From the NCBI RefSeq assembly GCF_000718095.1, contig NZ_JOEI01000001.1, forward strand, positions 248,001 through 312,000: 64,000 bases of DNA, read 5' to 3'. Each line of letters starts with the position of its first letter. The first letter of the stretch is position 1. Below are positions 1-11,292 of the stretch, one piece after another. The position numbers and the translations under genes are program-made. The DNA is from Streptomyces scopuliridis RB72 (GTDB lineage: Bacteria > Actinomycetota > Actinomycetes > Streptomycetales > Streptomycetaceae). The notes under the pieces were generated by a model. It saw only the letters and a program-made list of their open reading frames with translations. It searched no databases and was not told the DNA's origin.

Positions 1-912
1 CAGCCACTTCGCGTCCGGCGTGACGGCAAGCTTCCAGCCCTTGCCCGCCCGGGTGAGCCGCTGCTCGACCGCGGAGCTGTAGCCGGTGCCGTAGGGCGAC
101 CGGGCGTCCTTCTTCGCGTCCGTCATGAACGCGGCCGGGATCACCAGGACGGGATCCGCGCCCTCGCCGTAGAAGCGGACCGAACCGTCCTTGCCCGCCT
201 TCGGTGTCAGACCACCGGCGTCGAGGGTGAAGGTGAACGTGATGGGGCCGGACGGCTCCCGGTCCAGGACGATGTTCTCCTTGACCCGGCCCGGACCCAC
301 CTCGTACGAGAGATCCGCGCCGGACACCGCGTCCTTGTACGTCACGGTATTGCCCTTGGCCACCGGCGCGAGCTTGCCCGCACCCTCCAGGCCCAGGGTC
401 ACCGCGTGCCCGTCCGCCGCCTCGAAACGCAGCAGGCGCTCGGCATCCGAGCCGAACCAACTACTGGCCGCGTTGGCGGTGTTGGTGAAGGCGAAGCCCT
501 TGCGGTCGGTGGCCGTGACCGTCGGGTCGATGTCCTTCCAGGACTTACCGTCCCGGTAGGCCGTCGGTACCGCCGACACCTCGGTCTGCACCCGGCCGTC
601 GGACAGCCGCCAGTACCGGGCGTTGGCCGTACGCTTGCCCGTCAGTTCCGCGACACGCTTCGCCTTCGGAGCGGCCTTGCCCTTCGGCAGCTTCTCCCGG
701 CTCGGCAGCACCGGAGTTCCACCGGTAGCCGGCTCCTTGGGCCCGGCCTCTTCCTCACCGTCCGAGAACCAGCCTTTGAAGGTATCGACGATTCCCTTGT
801 CGCCACTGTCCGAAACCTGTGCGGCATAAGCAACGTGTGGCAACATGGTGCTCGCCAACGCGGACACCGCGAGGCAGGAGATGAATCTCCCGTATCTCAC
901 TTTCAAGCCCAT
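1..912 (-). CDS. secreted Rhs/DNRLRE-type cell-surface protein, N-terminal part
   Basis: About 300 N-terminal codons are present; the gene runs off the left edge. A basic start, a hydrophobic stretch and an Ala-x-Ala-like site (VAYA) make a Sec signal peptide. It is followed by a Pro/Lys-rich linker, then a beta-rich region with the pattern seen at the start of large streptomycete DNRLRE or Rhs/WapA-like proteins (for example YWRLSDGRVQTEVSAVPTAY and SGADLSYEVGPGRVKENIVL). The toxin or repeat part would lie outside the window. The start is uncertain: ATG at 912, TTG at 906 or GTG at 900; a GAAAGGG ribosome site fits TTG or GTG best. Family assignment is by resemblance only. Confidence 0.6.
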   Translation of the reverse strand, partial: MGLKVRYGRFISCLAVSALASTMLPHVAYAAQVSDSGDKGIVDTFKGWFSDGEEEAGPKEPATGGTPVLPSREKLPKGKAAPKAKRVAELTGKRTANARYWRLSDGRVQTEVSAVPTAYRDGKSWKDIDPTVTATDRKGFAFTNTANAASSWFGSDAERLLRFEAADGHAVTLGLEGAGKLAPVAKGNTVTYKDAVSGADLSYEVGPGRVKENIVLDREPSGPITFTFTLDAGGLTPKAGKDGSVRFYGEGADPVLVIPAAFMTDAKKDARSPYGTGYSSAVEQRLTRAGKGWKLAVTPDAKWL

Positions 913-1126
913 CCCTTTCGTCGGCCCCCATCCCGCACGCGGGAAAGAGGGCACGCTGACGCGGCCGGTCGGAACCACTTCCGTTCCCACTCGGCACTGC
1001 GGGCGGGATTATTGGCCACAGGAATGACGGTCCGTCAACTGCCCCGACATTTCGGGCTGATTGCATGCGACAACCGGGGGGCTACGCCCCATTCGTCCAC
1101 TCACTCGCCCGGACGCGATGTCATGG

Positions 1127-1147
1127 TGTATAAACCGCCCGGTTCCG
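1127..1147 (+). promoter_or_regulatory. promoter-like block shared by the two MmpS-type genes
   Basis: The block GGTGTATAAACCGCCCGGTTC lies about 30 bases upstream of the MmpS-type start at 1176. A nearly identical block lies, on the opposite strand, upstream of the paralogue that starts at 15872. TGTATAA could serve as a -10 element, but no -35 match is evident. Inference: a shared promoter or operator. Confidence 0.4.
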
Positions 1148-1175
1148 AACTCAGCGCATTCACCGGAGGACCCCC

Positions 1176-1685
1176 ATGACCGCCACGGGTACGCCCGAGA
1201 ACGCCGAAAGTCCCGACGAAAGTCCAGAGCCGGGTCCTTCGGCGCCCGACGTGCGCTCCAAGGGGCTTGACCGGCGAGGTCTCGCCATCGGCCTCGTGCT
1301 GCTGCTCGCCTGCGGCTCTCTCGTCGGCTATGGCGTCCTCAACTCGGAGGAGAAGGAGGGGAAGAACGAGTCCCGCTCCGCACCCACCGCCGAGGTGACG
1401 TACGAAGTACTAGGCGAGGGCACCGCCGACATCTCCTACCTCGGGACCGGCGGAAGCGATAAGGCGGACGTCGTCAAGAGCGCCCAATTGCCCTGGAAGA
1501 AGACGGTGAACGTGCCGGCGGGCGAGCCCCCGATCGTCAACGTCACCCTCGGCGAGAAGGGCGGCCAAGCCAGCTGCACTCTCGCCATCCGAGGCAATCA
1601 CGTCCAACGCTCCACAGCCTCGGGCCAGTTCGGCCGCGCCACCTGCAGTGCTGAATTGCCCGAAGCCCTTGAAGGAGCCCAGTAA
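1176..1685 (+). CDS. MmpS-like membrane-anchored protein
   Basis: This 169-residue protein has a charged cytoplasmic N-terminus, one membrane helix (about residues 33-53) and an extracytoplasmic beta domain. The domain has features of the mycobacterial MmpS family: VTYEVLGEGTADISYLG, LPWKKTV, and two cysteines in CTLAIRG and ATCSAEL. MmpS proteins are accessory partners of MmpL exporters, but no MmpL gene is visible here. GGAGG six bases before the ATG supports the start. A paralogue with the same layout lies at 15384-15872. It is followed by a hairpin facing the convergent XRE gene. Partner and function are unknown. Confidence 0.65.
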   Translation: MTATGTPENAESPDESPEPGPSAPDVRSKGLDRRGLAIGLVLLLACGSLVGYGVLNSEEKEGKNESRSAPTAEVTYEVLGEGTADISYLGTGGSDKADVVKSAQLPWKKTVNVPAGEPPIVNVTLGEKGGQASCTLAIRGNHVQRSTASGQFGRATCSAELPEALEGAQ

Positions 1686-1769
1686 TACCGCGTCTGTTCC
1701 GTTGTGCGGCGCGAAACTACCGGGCCCCCGGCCACCGCCACGTCGGCTCACCCGCTGAGGGCAAGGTCA

Positions 1770-1801
1770 CGCCGGGCGGCGACTGATGTCACCGCCCGGC
1801 G
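1770..1801. terminator. hairpin between convergent genes
   Basis: Perfect 10-base arms CGCCGGGCGG and CCGCCCGGCG enclose a 12-base loop, between the MmpS-like stop (1685) and the XRE gene stop (1843). The position suggests a bidirectional GC-rich terminator without a U tract, as is common in Streptomyces. Confidence 0.6.
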
Positions 1802-1842
1802 AAGCGTCCCGCCGGAACGCCGAGTGCCGAGGCTGGCGTGGG

Positions 1843-2760
1843 TCAGGGCTGCGTGCGTTGTTGCTGTTCGGCCTTGGCGTCCGGGTGACTGACGGGCTGG
1901 GGGGCGGTCAGGTCGAGCAGCAGCATGGCGTCGTGGTCGGGGGTGCCGGGTTCGGCGGTGTAGACGCCGAGGCGTTGGCCCGGGGTGCCGTCGAGGTGCA
2001 TGCTCTGGGCGCTGAGGGTGAGGATTCCGACCTGGGGGTGGTGGAAGGTCTTCTGGATCCTCTTGCGCCCGATGACGTCGTAGCGCTCCCACAGTTTGGC
2101 GAAGTCGGGGCTTTTGAGCAGGAGTTCGCCCACCAGGCTGGTGAGGTCAGGGGCGTCCGGGTCGATGCCGGCCTGGGTGCGGAGCCGGGCGACGCAGCCG
2201 CGGACCTGGGCGTCCCAGTCGGGGAAGAGGGTGTGCGCGGTGGGGTGGAGGAAGAGGTAGCGGGCGAGGTTGCGCTGTGTGGCGGGCCAGTCGGCGAGGC
2301 CCGCGTACAGGGCGAGGCCGCCGGGGTTCCAGGCGAGCAGGTCCATGCTGCGGCTGATGATGTAGGCGGGGTTCGGCCGCATCGTCTCCAGGACCAGCTT
2401 CAAGTGCGGGCGGACGGTGCGGCTGGGCGGCGGCGGAGGTTCGGGGGCGTAGCGGGCGGCCCGGGCGGCGAGTTCGCGCAGGTGCTGGTGCTCGTCGTCG
2501 TCGAGGTGCATGGCGCGGGCGAGGGCGTCGAGCACGGAAGGGCTGGGGCGGGTCTCCTTGCCGCGCTCCAGGCGGACGTAGTAGTCGATGCTGATGCCCG
2601 CGAGCGTGGCCAGTTCCTCGCGGCGCAGGCCGGGGGTGCGGCGCAGGCCGGACCCTACGGTGAGGCCGACCTGGGTGGGGCTGGTCTGGGTGCGGCGCGC
2701 GCGCAGGAACCGGCCCAGCTCCGGGTCGCCGCCCCTGCTGGTGCTCTGCTCGGATGCCAT
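1843..2760 (-). CDS. XRE-family regulator with MmyB-like ligand domain
   Basis: This 305-residue protein has an N-terminal helix-turn-helix (about residues 8-75; RRTPGLRREELATLAGISID is the recognition region). The rest matches the MmyB-like domain (LAWNPGGLALYAG; LFPDWDAQVRG; HHPQVG). Such proteins usually regulate an adjacent oxidoreductase or exporter and may bind a small lipid-like ligand. The ATG at 2760 is preferred over GTG at 2775. It is divergent from the DHA2 exporter across about 170 bases that contain palindromes, so it is the likely regulator of that gene. Regulation of the downstream reductases is inferred only from a shared upstream block. Confidence 0.85.
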   Translation of the reverse strand: MASEQSTSRGGDPELGRFLRARRTQTSPTQVGLTVGSGLRRTPGLRREELATLAGISIDYYVRLERGKETRPSPSVLDALARAMHLDDDEHQHLRELAARAARYAPEPPPPPSRTVRPHLKLVLETMRPNPAYIISRSMDLLAWNPGGLALYAGLADWPATQRNLARYLFLHPTAHTLFPDWDAQVRGCVARLRTQAGIDPDAPDLTSLVGELLLKSPDFAKLWERYDVIGRKRIQKTFHHPQVGILTLSAQSMHLDGTPGQRLGVYTAEPGTPDHDAMLLLDLTAPQPVSHPDAKAEQQQRTQP

Positions 2761-2773
2761 ACCGACAAGTGTC

Positions 2774-2860
2774 ACACCGCGCTGACCTGCGTGGCAGGTG
2801 TGTGAGGAGCCCTGTCACTACCCCTGAACACCGCTCCCCGGCACAGCCCGGCCTGCCACC
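2774..2860. promoter_or_regulatory. operator region between XRE regulator and exporter
   Basis: It contains a perfect palindrome ACCTGC-GTG-GCAGGT (2785-2799), CACACC/GGTGTG half sites around it, and a block GCCCTGTCACTACCCCTGAA plus AGCCCGGCCTGCCAC (2809-2859). The last two elements recur at 6314-6349 upstream of the second reductase module. It is the likely XRE binding region (inference). Confidence 0.45.
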
Positions 2861-2927
2861 CGGGCTGGAATGGCGCGAGGCTCGATCTCCGTCAGCATCC
2901 GGCCTGCCCAGCTCAGGAGATCGGCCC

Positions 2928-4361
2928 TTGTCCATGTCCGCCTCCATGTCCGCCCCTGCTTCACCGCTCCAGGTCGGCGCGGCCGGTCTGCCGCCGCAGA
3001 GCAGGGCCGGTGGGCGTATGGCGCTGGCCGCAGTACTGCTCGGTTTCTTCACGATCATGGTCGACGCGATGATCGTGAACGTGGCCCTGCCCTCGATCGG
3101 GCGCGGCTTCGGCAGCGGGATGACCGGCCTGCAGTGGGTGGTCGACGGCTACACCCTCACCTTCGCCGCGTTCCTGCTGTCCGCCGGCGCGATCAGCGAC
3201 CGCGTCGGGGCGCGCCAGGCGTTCGCCGGCGGCCTGGCCCTGTTCGTCGCGGCGTCCGCCGCGTGCGGGCCGGCGCCGGACCTGGGCGTTCTGGTGGCGG
3301 CGCGGCTGGTGCAGGGCGTCGGTGCCGCGATGGTCGTCCCGTCTTCCCTGGCCCTGCTACGGGAAACCTTTCCCGACCCGGCGGCGCGAGCGAAGGCCAT
3401 CGGCCTATGGGGTGTGAGCGGCTCCGTCGGCTCGGCCGCCGGCCCCGTGGCGGGCGGGCTGCTCACCACGGTCGACTGGCGGATGATCTTCTTCGTCAAT
3501 CTACCCGTCGGCGCGGTGGCCCTGGCGCTCCTCAAGCGCGCACAGCCCTCCCCGCGCCGGGCGGTGCCCTTCGACTGGACCGGTCAGGTGGCCGCCGTCG
3601 CCGCCCTGGGCGGTCTGACGTACGCCGCCATCGAGGCCGGCGCCGACGGGTTCGGCGCCGCGCGGGTCCTGATCGCCCTCGCCGTGGCGGTCGTGGCCGC
3701 CGTCGTCTACCTGGTCGCGCAGGCCCGTGGCCGGTATCCGATGACGCCGCTGCCGCTGCTGCGCTCCCGTACGATGTCACTTTCCGTAGCCATCGGGTTC
3801 GCCCTGAACATCGGCTTCTACGGGATGATCTTCCTGCTGGGGCTGTATTTCCAGCAGGTGCACGGCCTCAGCGCCCTCGCCACCGGCGTCGCCTTCCTGC
3901 CGATGACCGTGCTCACCTCCTTCATGGGCCCCGTCGCCGCCCGCCTGACCACGCGGTTCGGTGCGCGGATACCGGTGATCGCCGGCCAGTGCCTGATGGT
4001 CCTGGGCCTGCTGGCGATGGTGACCGTCTCCGCCGGCGCGCCGGTGTGGCTGTCGGTGGTGCTGATGGTGCCCGTCGGCGCCGGTGGCGCGATGGCGGTG
4101 ACCGCGCTGACGGCGCTGCTGCTGGAGAACGTGCCGGCGGAGCGGGCCGGCGTCGCCGGCGGGGTGCTGAACGCCGCCCGTCAGCTCGGCGGCGCCCTGG
4201 CCGTCGCCGCGTTCGGTGCGCTGGTCGCCGACCGGGCCGGGTTCGTCTCCGGGCTGCACACCAGCCTGCTGATCGCCGCGGCGGCCGTGGCGGCGAGCGT
4301 CGTGGCCACCGCGCTGCTCACCCCCGCCCGGCGCCGGCCCGCGCCCGCTCGAACGCCGTGA
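2928..4361 (+). CDS. DHA2-family MFS exporter
   Basis: About 477 residues with roughly 14 hydrophobic segments, the DHA2 drug:H+ antiporter layout. The N-terminus has [20 protein letters not shown], the cytoplasmic loop motif is [11 protein letters not shown], and the antiporter motif C region is [24 protein letters not shown] at 2928 seven bases after AGGAGA is the best-supported start; ATG at 2934 is the alternative. The long upstream extension in this frame is not needed. It is divergent from the XRE regulator and 74 bases before an aldo/keto reductase, so the two may be co-transcribed. The substrate is unknown. Confidence 0.88.
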   Translation: MSMSASMSAPASPLQVGAAGLPPQSRAGGRMALAAVLLGFFTIMVDAMIVNVALPSIGRGFGSGMTGLQWVVDGYTLTFAAFLLSAGAISDRVGARQAFAGGLALFVAASAACGPAPDLGVLVAARLVQGVGAAMVVPSSLALLRETFPDPAARAKAIGLWGVSGSVGSAAGPVAGGLLTTVDWRMIFFVNLPVGAVALALLKRAQPSPRRAVPFDWTGQVAAVAALGGLTYAAIEAGADGFGAARVLIALAVAVVAAVVYLVAQARGRYPMTPLPLLRSRTMSLSVAIGFALNIGFYGMIFLLGLYFQQVHGLSALATGVAFLPMTVLTSFMGPVAARLTTRFGARIPVIAGQCLMVLGLLAMVTVSAGAPVWLSVVLMVPVGAGGAMAVTALTALLLENVPAERAGVAGGVLNAARQLGGALAVAAFGALVADRAGFVSGLHTSLLIAAAAVAASVVATALLTPARRRPAPARTP

Positions 4362-4435
4362 TGACCAGTCACCGGCCCTCACCCCTGTCCCGCCCGCCTG
4401 TCCCACCCGCCTGTCCCGCACGGAAGGAACGTCCC

Positions 4436-5284
4436 ATGCAGACCGTCACCCTCAACAACGGCGTCGAGATGCCGATCCTCGGCTTCGGCGTCTACCAGAT
4501 CCCGCCGGAGCAGACCGAGCAGGCCGTCACCGACGCCCTCGCCGCCGGCTACCGGTCGATCGACACCGCCTCCGCCTACCGGAACGAGGAAGCCGTCGGC
4601 CGGGCGATCAAGAACAGCGGCCTCCCGCGCGAGGAACTCTTCATCACCACCAAGCTGTGGGTTCAGGACCCCGGTGAGGCCAATACCAAGCGCGCCTTCG
4701 AAACCTCGACACGCAAGCTCGGCCTGGACCACCTCGACCTCTACCTGATCCACCAGCCCTACGGCGACGTGTACAGCGAATGGCGCGCCATGCAGGACCT
4801 CCACCGTGAGGGCCGCATCAACGCGATCGGGGTCTCCAACTTCCACGCCGACCGGCTCGTCGACCTCATCGACAACAACGAGGTCGCGCCCGCCGTCAAC
4901 CAGATCGAGACCCACCCGTTCTTCCAGCGCACCACCGACCAGGAGCTGATGCGCAAGCGCGGCGTCCGGATCGAGTCGTGGGGGCCGTTCGCCGAGGGCA
5001 GGAACAACCTCTTCACCCACCCGGTGCTGAGCGACATCGCCCGCAAGCACGGCAAGTCCGTGGCGCAGGTCGTCCTCCGCTGGCTCGTCCAGCGGGACGT
5101 CGTCGTCATCCCCAAGTCGGTCCGCGCCGACCGGATGAAGGAGAACATCGACATCTTCGACTTCGAGCTCACCGACGACCAGATGGCGTCCATCGCCACC
5201 CTGGACACCGGCACGTCGCTGTTCTTCGACCACCGTGATCCGGCCATGGTCAGCCGGCTCGGCACGGTCCGTCTGCCCGAGTGA
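4436..5284 (+). CDS. aldo/keto reductase, 2,5-diketogluconate reductase type
   Basis: This 282-residue TIM-barrel NADPH reductase has the full catalytic tetrad: Asp43 and Tyr48 in DTASAYRNE, Lys73 in TTKLW and His106 in LIHQP. The cofactor motif IPKSVRADR is near residue 225. Length and sequence fit the AKR5-like group that reduces 2,5-diketo-D-gluconate or small aldehydes. GGAAGGAAC lies just before the ATG. It follows the exporter with a short gap and may detoxify carbonyl compounds handled by the same regulon. The actual substrate cannot be read from sequence. Confidence 0.9.
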   Translation: MQTVTLNNGVEMPILGFGVYQIPPEQTEQAVTDALAAGYRSIDTASAYRNEEAVGRAIKNSGLPREELFITTKLWVQDPGEANTKRAFETSTRKLGLDHLDLYLIHQPYGDVYSEWRAMQDLHREGRINAIGVSNFHADRLVDLIDNNEVAPAVNQIETHPFFQRTTDQELMRKRGVRIESWGPFAEGRNNLFTHPVLSDIARKHGKSVAQVVLRWLVQRDVVVIPKSVRADRMKENIDIFDFELTDDQMASIATLDTGTSLFFDHRDPAMVSRLGTVRLPE

Positions 5285-5455
5285 CCCGCCAGGCATGTCC
5301 GGCGGCGGCAGCACCGCACCGGCAACCCGTGCACGGGTGCCTCCGCCCGTACGGACGGGAGCGCCGCCGCCGTATCCGAGGCACCCGCGCGGCGGGCGGG
5401 AACTCCTCCTCACTGCCCTCACGACAGCTCCCCCCTCACGGACCAGGGCCTCACC

Positions 5456-6250
5456 ATGTCCCAGAAGCAGCACATCACCGACGTACGCATGGCCGGCGCG
5501 ACCGGCGGCGTCCACGCCGTGCACCGAGCCGGATGGACGGCTGGTGAACGCGGCGCCGAGAGAGGCAGACCCGCCGCGCCGGGGCGGCGCACGCTCCTTC
5601 GTGGCGTATTCCTGGGAGGAGCCGCCGTCGTGACCGGTGTCCAGATCACGGGCTGTTCCACGTCGCCGCCCAGCGGGGCCGCGCCGGAGTCCACTGAGCG
5701 ACCTGCCGCGACGGCCTCGCCGGGGAAGAGGGTGCTGCTGGCCTACTTCTCCCGACCGGGAGAGAATTACTACTACGGCGGGCGTACGAATCTGGAGACC
5801 GGAAACACCGAGGTCCTCGCCCGAATGATCAGCGAGCGCATCGAGTGTGACGTGCACCGTGTCGAAGCCGTCGACCCCTACCCCGACGACTACGAGGAGA
5901 CGGTCGCGCGCAATGCCCGCGAACAGGACTCCGACGCGCGGCCGGCCATCGCCAACCTCCCGTCCTCGATCGGCCGTTATGACACGGTGCTGCTGGGCAG
6001 CCCCATCTGGAACGTCGCAGTACCCATGATCATGTCGACCTTCACCGAGAGGTTCGACTTCCGCGGCAAGACCGTCTTTCCGTTCACGACGTATGCCATG
6101 AGCGGACTGGGCACCACCGAGCGCGACTACGCGGCGTCCTGCCCGGGCGCGACCATCGGGGAAGGGCTCGCGGTGCGCGGCGAGGAAGTCGAGGACGCCG
6201 GTGCCGCGGCCGGGGCGTGGCTGCGGCGTATCGGCCTTCTGCGGGAGTGA
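5456..6250 (+). CDS. Tat-exported flavodoxin-like lipoprotein
   Basis: 264 residues. A twin-arginine segment (RRTLLRG, residues 44-50) and hydrophobic stretch lead to a lipobox ITGCS, with Cys67 as lipidation site. A flavodoxin fold follows from about residue 90: LLAYFSRPGENYYYGG, then TGNTEVLARMI (phosphate loop) and LLGSPIWNVAVP. It probably binds FMN on the outer face of the membrane. The start is uncertain because the Tat motif sits unusually far (43 residues) from the first ATG; an internal GTG start nearer the RR is possible. It lies between two reductase genes, suggesting a redox role in the same module. Confidence 0.75.
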   Translation: MSQKQHITDVRMAGATGGVHAVHRAGWTAGERGAERGRPAAPGRRTLLRGVFLGGAAVVTGVQITGCSTSPPSGAAPESTERPAATASPGKRVLLAYFSRPGENYYYGGRTNLETGNTEVLARMISERIECDVHRVEAVDPYPDDYEETVARNAREQDSDARPAIANLPSSIGRYDTVLLGSPIWNVAVPMIMSTFTERFDFRGKTVFPFTTYAMSGLGTTERDYAASCPGATIGEGLAVRGEEVEDAGAAAGAWLRRIGLLRE

Positions 6251-6311
6251 TGCGTCTGCTGGCCGGTCTGAGCCGAACCCCGGGTGGCGGGGACGCACAC
6301 CGCCGCTTTGG

Positions 6312-6349
6312 GGGCCCTGTCGTTACCCCCGAAGAGCCCGGCCTGCCAC
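6312..6349. promoter_or_regulatory. second copy of the exporter-upstream block
   Basis: GGGCCCTGTCGTTACCCCCGAA followed by AGCCCGGCCTGCCAC matches 2809-2859 except for a 14-base spacer missing here. It sits 62 bases after the flavodoxin stop and upstream of a reductase remnant and an intact reductase. It may be an operator of the same regulator or a trace of duplication. Confidence 0.4.
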
Positions 6350-6432
6350 TGGGACGAGAACTCCGCGAAGGTGGTGTTGTGGCGCGGCTCAGGCAGCCGA
6401 CCGAGGACCGGTCGGCGCTGGCATTCCGCGAA

Positions 6433-6472
6433 ATCGTCCCGATCCCTGGCATATCGTCCCGATCCCGGGCAT
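6433..6472. repeat. 20-bp tandem duplication
   Basis: ATCGTCCCGATCCCTGGCAT is followed directly by the same sequence with one T-to-G change. It lies at the edge of the reductase remnant. Confidence 0.8.
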
Positions 6473-6540
6473 CGAGACGGTCGCCAGCCTTGAGCAGAAC
6501 GCGGGCGCCGACGCCATCGACATGAGTGCCGCGGCTCGCC
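6433..6540 (+). pseudogene. 3' remnant of an aldo/keto reductase
   Basis: The frame IVPIPGIETVASLEQNAGAD followed by a Ser-Ala-Ala stretch matches the C-terminal cofactor loop of reductases like the intact one just downstream (VVPIPGTKTPTYLVDNAGAA). A frame change after SAA still leaves LAEL in another frame. The upstream nine-tenths of the gene is absent. The remnant starts with a 20-base tandem duplication (6433-6452, 6453-6472; one mismatch), so the IVPIPG segment is partly doubled. Confidence 0.6.
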
Positions 6541-6622
6541 GAGCTCGGCGGCTCCGTATCCCCGCGAGGGGGGAGGAGAGCCGAGCCGTTGCCGGGCACC
6601 ACACGAGGAAAGGACGGACATC

Positions 6623-7597
6623 ATGCGGACCACCACACTCGGTACGAACGGCCCCGAGGTCGGCGTCGTCGGCCTGGGCTGCATGGGCATGAGCTTCGCG
6701 TACGACATGGCCGCACCCCGCGACGACGAGACCTCCGTCTCCGTCATCCGGCAGGCCATCGACCTGGGCATGACCCTGATCGACACCGCCGATGTCTACG
6801 GGCCCTACACCAACGAAGAACTGGTCGGCCGGGCCCTGTCCGGCGGCTACCGCGAGCGGGCGGTACTGGCCACCAAGGTCGGCGTCGTACCCCGTACGTC
6901 CGAGGAGGCCGCGGCCTCGCCCCGCGCCGTACCGGACGGCCGTCCCGAGCACGTGCGCGAGTCCATCGACGCGAGCCTGCACCGTCTGGGCACCGACCAC
7001 GTCGACCTGTACCAACTGCATCGCGTCGACCCGAACGTGCCGATCGAGGAGACCTGGGGCGCTCTGGCGGAGGCCGTACAGGCGGGCAAGGCCCGCTACC
7101 TCGGTCTTTCCGAGGCCACGGTGGGGGACATCGAGCGCGCCCGGGCGATCCACCCGGTGGCCTCGGTGCAGTCGGAGCTGTCGTTGTGGACCCGCGAGTG
7201 GATGAGTGAGGTGCTGCCGTACTGCCAAGAGCACGGCATCGCCTTCCTGCCGTTCTCCCCGCTCGGCAAGGGCTTCCTGACCGGCCGATTCGCCTCCTTC
7301 GACGATCTGCCCGCGGACGACTACCGCCGCGGTCTGCCCCGCTTCCAGCAGGACGCGCTGCGCGCCAATCTCGCCCTCGCGGGCAAGGTCCGAGAGATCG
7401 CCGACCGCACCGGAGCGACCCCGGCTGAGGTCGCCCTGGCCTGGGTGATCGCCCAGGGCGAGCACGTCGTCCCCATCCCCGGCACCAAGACCCCCACGTA
7501 TCTGGTGGACAACGCCGGCGCGGCGGACGTCGAGCTGAGCGCGGCGGACCTCGCCGAACTCGATGCCCTGCCGGCCCCGACCGGTGGCCGCTACTGA
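6623..7597 (+). CDS. aldo/keto reductase, AKR13-like
   Basis: 324 residues. LGLGCMGMS-type N-terminus (VVGLGCMGMSFAY); tetrad Asp54 and Tyr59 in IDTADVYGPYTNEE, Lys85 in ATKVG, His133 in YQLHRVDPNVPIEE; C-terminal NADPH loop VPIPGTKTP. It belongs to the pyridoxal-reductase/YajO-like set of NADPH-dependent reductases. AGGAAAGGAC precedes the ATG. It is followed after 72 A/C-rich bases by an alcohol dehydrogenase on the same strand, probably as an operon. It reduces aldehydes or quinone-like carbonyls; the substrate is unknown. Confidence 0.9.
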   Translation: MRTTTLGTNGPEVGVVGLGCMGMSFAYDMAAPRDDETSVSVIRQAIDLGMTLIDTADVYGPYTNEELVGRALSGGYRERAVLATKVGVVPRTSEEAAASPRAVPDGRPEHVRESIDASLHRLGTDHVDLYQLHRVDPNVPIEETWGALAEAVQAGKARYLGLSEATVGDIERARAIHPVASVQSELSLWTREWMSEVLPYCQEHGIAFLPFSPLGKGFLTGRFASFDDLPADDYRRGLPRFQQDALRANLALAGKVREIADRTGATPAEVALAWVIAQGEHVVPIPGTKTPTYLVDNAGAADVELSAADLAELDALPAPTGGRY

Positions 7598-7669
7598 CCT
7601 ACCCCACGCCGCCGGAACACACGCAACACACAACACACGGAACAGAGAAAAGAGAACAGGAACAAGGTC

Positions 7670-8704
7670 ATGCGAGCAACACTCATTTACGGCGCCGGGG
7701 ACGTGCGCGTCGAGAACGTACCGGACCCGGAGATCAAGCTCCCCACGGACGCGGTGGTGCGCGTGCTGCGCTCCTGCGTGTGCGGCAGCGACCTGTGGCC
7801 GTACGGCTCCAAGCCGCACGCCGAGCACGGTGAACGGATCGGCCATGAGTTCCTCGGCGTCGTCGAGGACACCGGCTCCGAGGTGTCGAACCTCCAGCGT
7901 GGCGACGTCGTCGTGGCCCCGTTCGTATGGGCCGACAACACCTGCGACTTCTGCCGGGAAGGGCTCCAGACCTCCTGCCGGCACGGCGGACTCTGGGCGG
8001 CCGAGGGCAACGACGGCGGACAGGGCGAGGCCGTCCGCGTCCCACAGGCCGACGGCACCCTGGTGAAGCTGGGCGTCGGCGAGGACTCCGCCCTGCTGCC
8101 GTCCCTGCTCACCCTGTCGGACGTCTTCCCCACCGGCTACCACTGCGCCGTCAAGGGCGGGGTGAACGCCCGCACCACGGTCACGGTGATCGGCGACGGC
8201 GCGGTCGGCCTCTCGGCCGTGCTGTCCGCCAAGCGGCTCGGCGCCGAACGCGTCATCCTCATGGGCCGGCACAAGGACCGCACCGACCTCGGCCGCGATT
8301 TCGGTGCCACCGACATAGTCGCCGAGCGCGGCGAGGAAGGCATTGAGCGCATCCGCGAACTGACCGGCGGCGACGGCACCCACGTCGTCCTGGAGTGTGT
8401 CGGCCTGGCACAGGCCATGGACACCGCGCTGAGCGTGGTCCGCGACGGCGGCACCGTCTCCCGTGTCGGCGCCCCGCAGTATGAGCAGGTCAACCTGGGC
8501 TTCCCGTCGTTCATGGGCAATGTGACCCTCACCGGCGGCGTCGCCCCGGCCCGTGCCTACATCGAGGACCTCCTCCCGGACATCCTCGACGGCACGATCG
8601 AGCCCGGCCGGGTCTTCGACCGCACTGTCGGCCTGGACGAAGTCCCCGCCGGCTACCAGGCCATGGCCGACCGGACCGCACTGAAGGTCCTCATCAAGCC
8701 CTGA
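7670..8704 (+). CDS. zinc-dependent alcohol dehydrogenase (MDR family)
   Basis: 344 residues. Catalytic zinc ligands are Cys38 (CVCGSD) and His59-Glu60 (RIGHEFLG). The structural-zinc loop has CDFCREGLQTSC, three cysteines, so the fourth ligand is not obvious. A Rossmann motif GDGAVGLSAV is near residue 175. The MDR C-terminal catalytic part ends with VGLDEVPAGYQAM. It oxidises or reduces alcohol/aldehyde pairs with NAD(P). The leader contains repeated ACACA-type sequence and a weak AAGG site. It is the last gene of the rightward module; a convergent uvrA-like gene follows. Confidence 0.88.
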   Translation: MRATLIYGAGDVRVENVPDPEIKLPTDAVVRVLRSCVCGSDLWPYGSKPHAEHGERIGHEFLGVVEDTGSEVSNLQRGDVVVAPFVWADNTCDFCREGLQTSCRHGGLWAAEGNDGGQGEAVRVPQADGTLVKLGVGEDSALLPSLLTLSDVFPTGYHCAVKGGVNARTTVTVIGDGAVGLSAVLSAKRLGAERVILMGRHKDRTDLGRDFGATDIVAERGEEGIERIRELTGGDGTHVVLECVGLAQAMDTALSVVRDGGTVSRVGAPQYEQVNLGFPSFMGNVTLTGGVAPARAYIEDLLPDILDGTIEPGRVFDRTVGLDEVPAGYQAMADRTALKVLIKP

Positions 8705-8886
8705 CCCCCGGCCTCGGCCGTTTCCCCACCACCTTGACCACACCACTACGCCGCGTACACCGTCGGCGCGATCACCAGCGAAGAGGCCGCCTCCACTGAA
8801 TCGCGCTCATGACGGGCCTCGCGCCGCGGCCGGGTCCCTGCCAAGACCGAGACCCAGCCGCAGGCAGAGGGTGTGTTGGGCCTCTG

Positions 8887-11292
<2,406 letters not shown>

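Noticed and set aside
2870..5284. 804-residue frame ending as the aldo/keto reductase
   Set aside because: Only the part from 4436 is real. Upstream it is an out-of-frame, arginine-rich reading of the exporter gene.
6433..6472. 20-bp tandem repeat as an operator
   Set aside because: The repeat codes IVPIPG within a recognisable reductase remnant, so duplication of coding sequence explains it better.
8705..8886. small gene between the alcohol dehydrogenase and UvrA-like genes
   Set aside because: The short plus-strand frame has no ribosome site and no recognisable family; nothing else is seen there.
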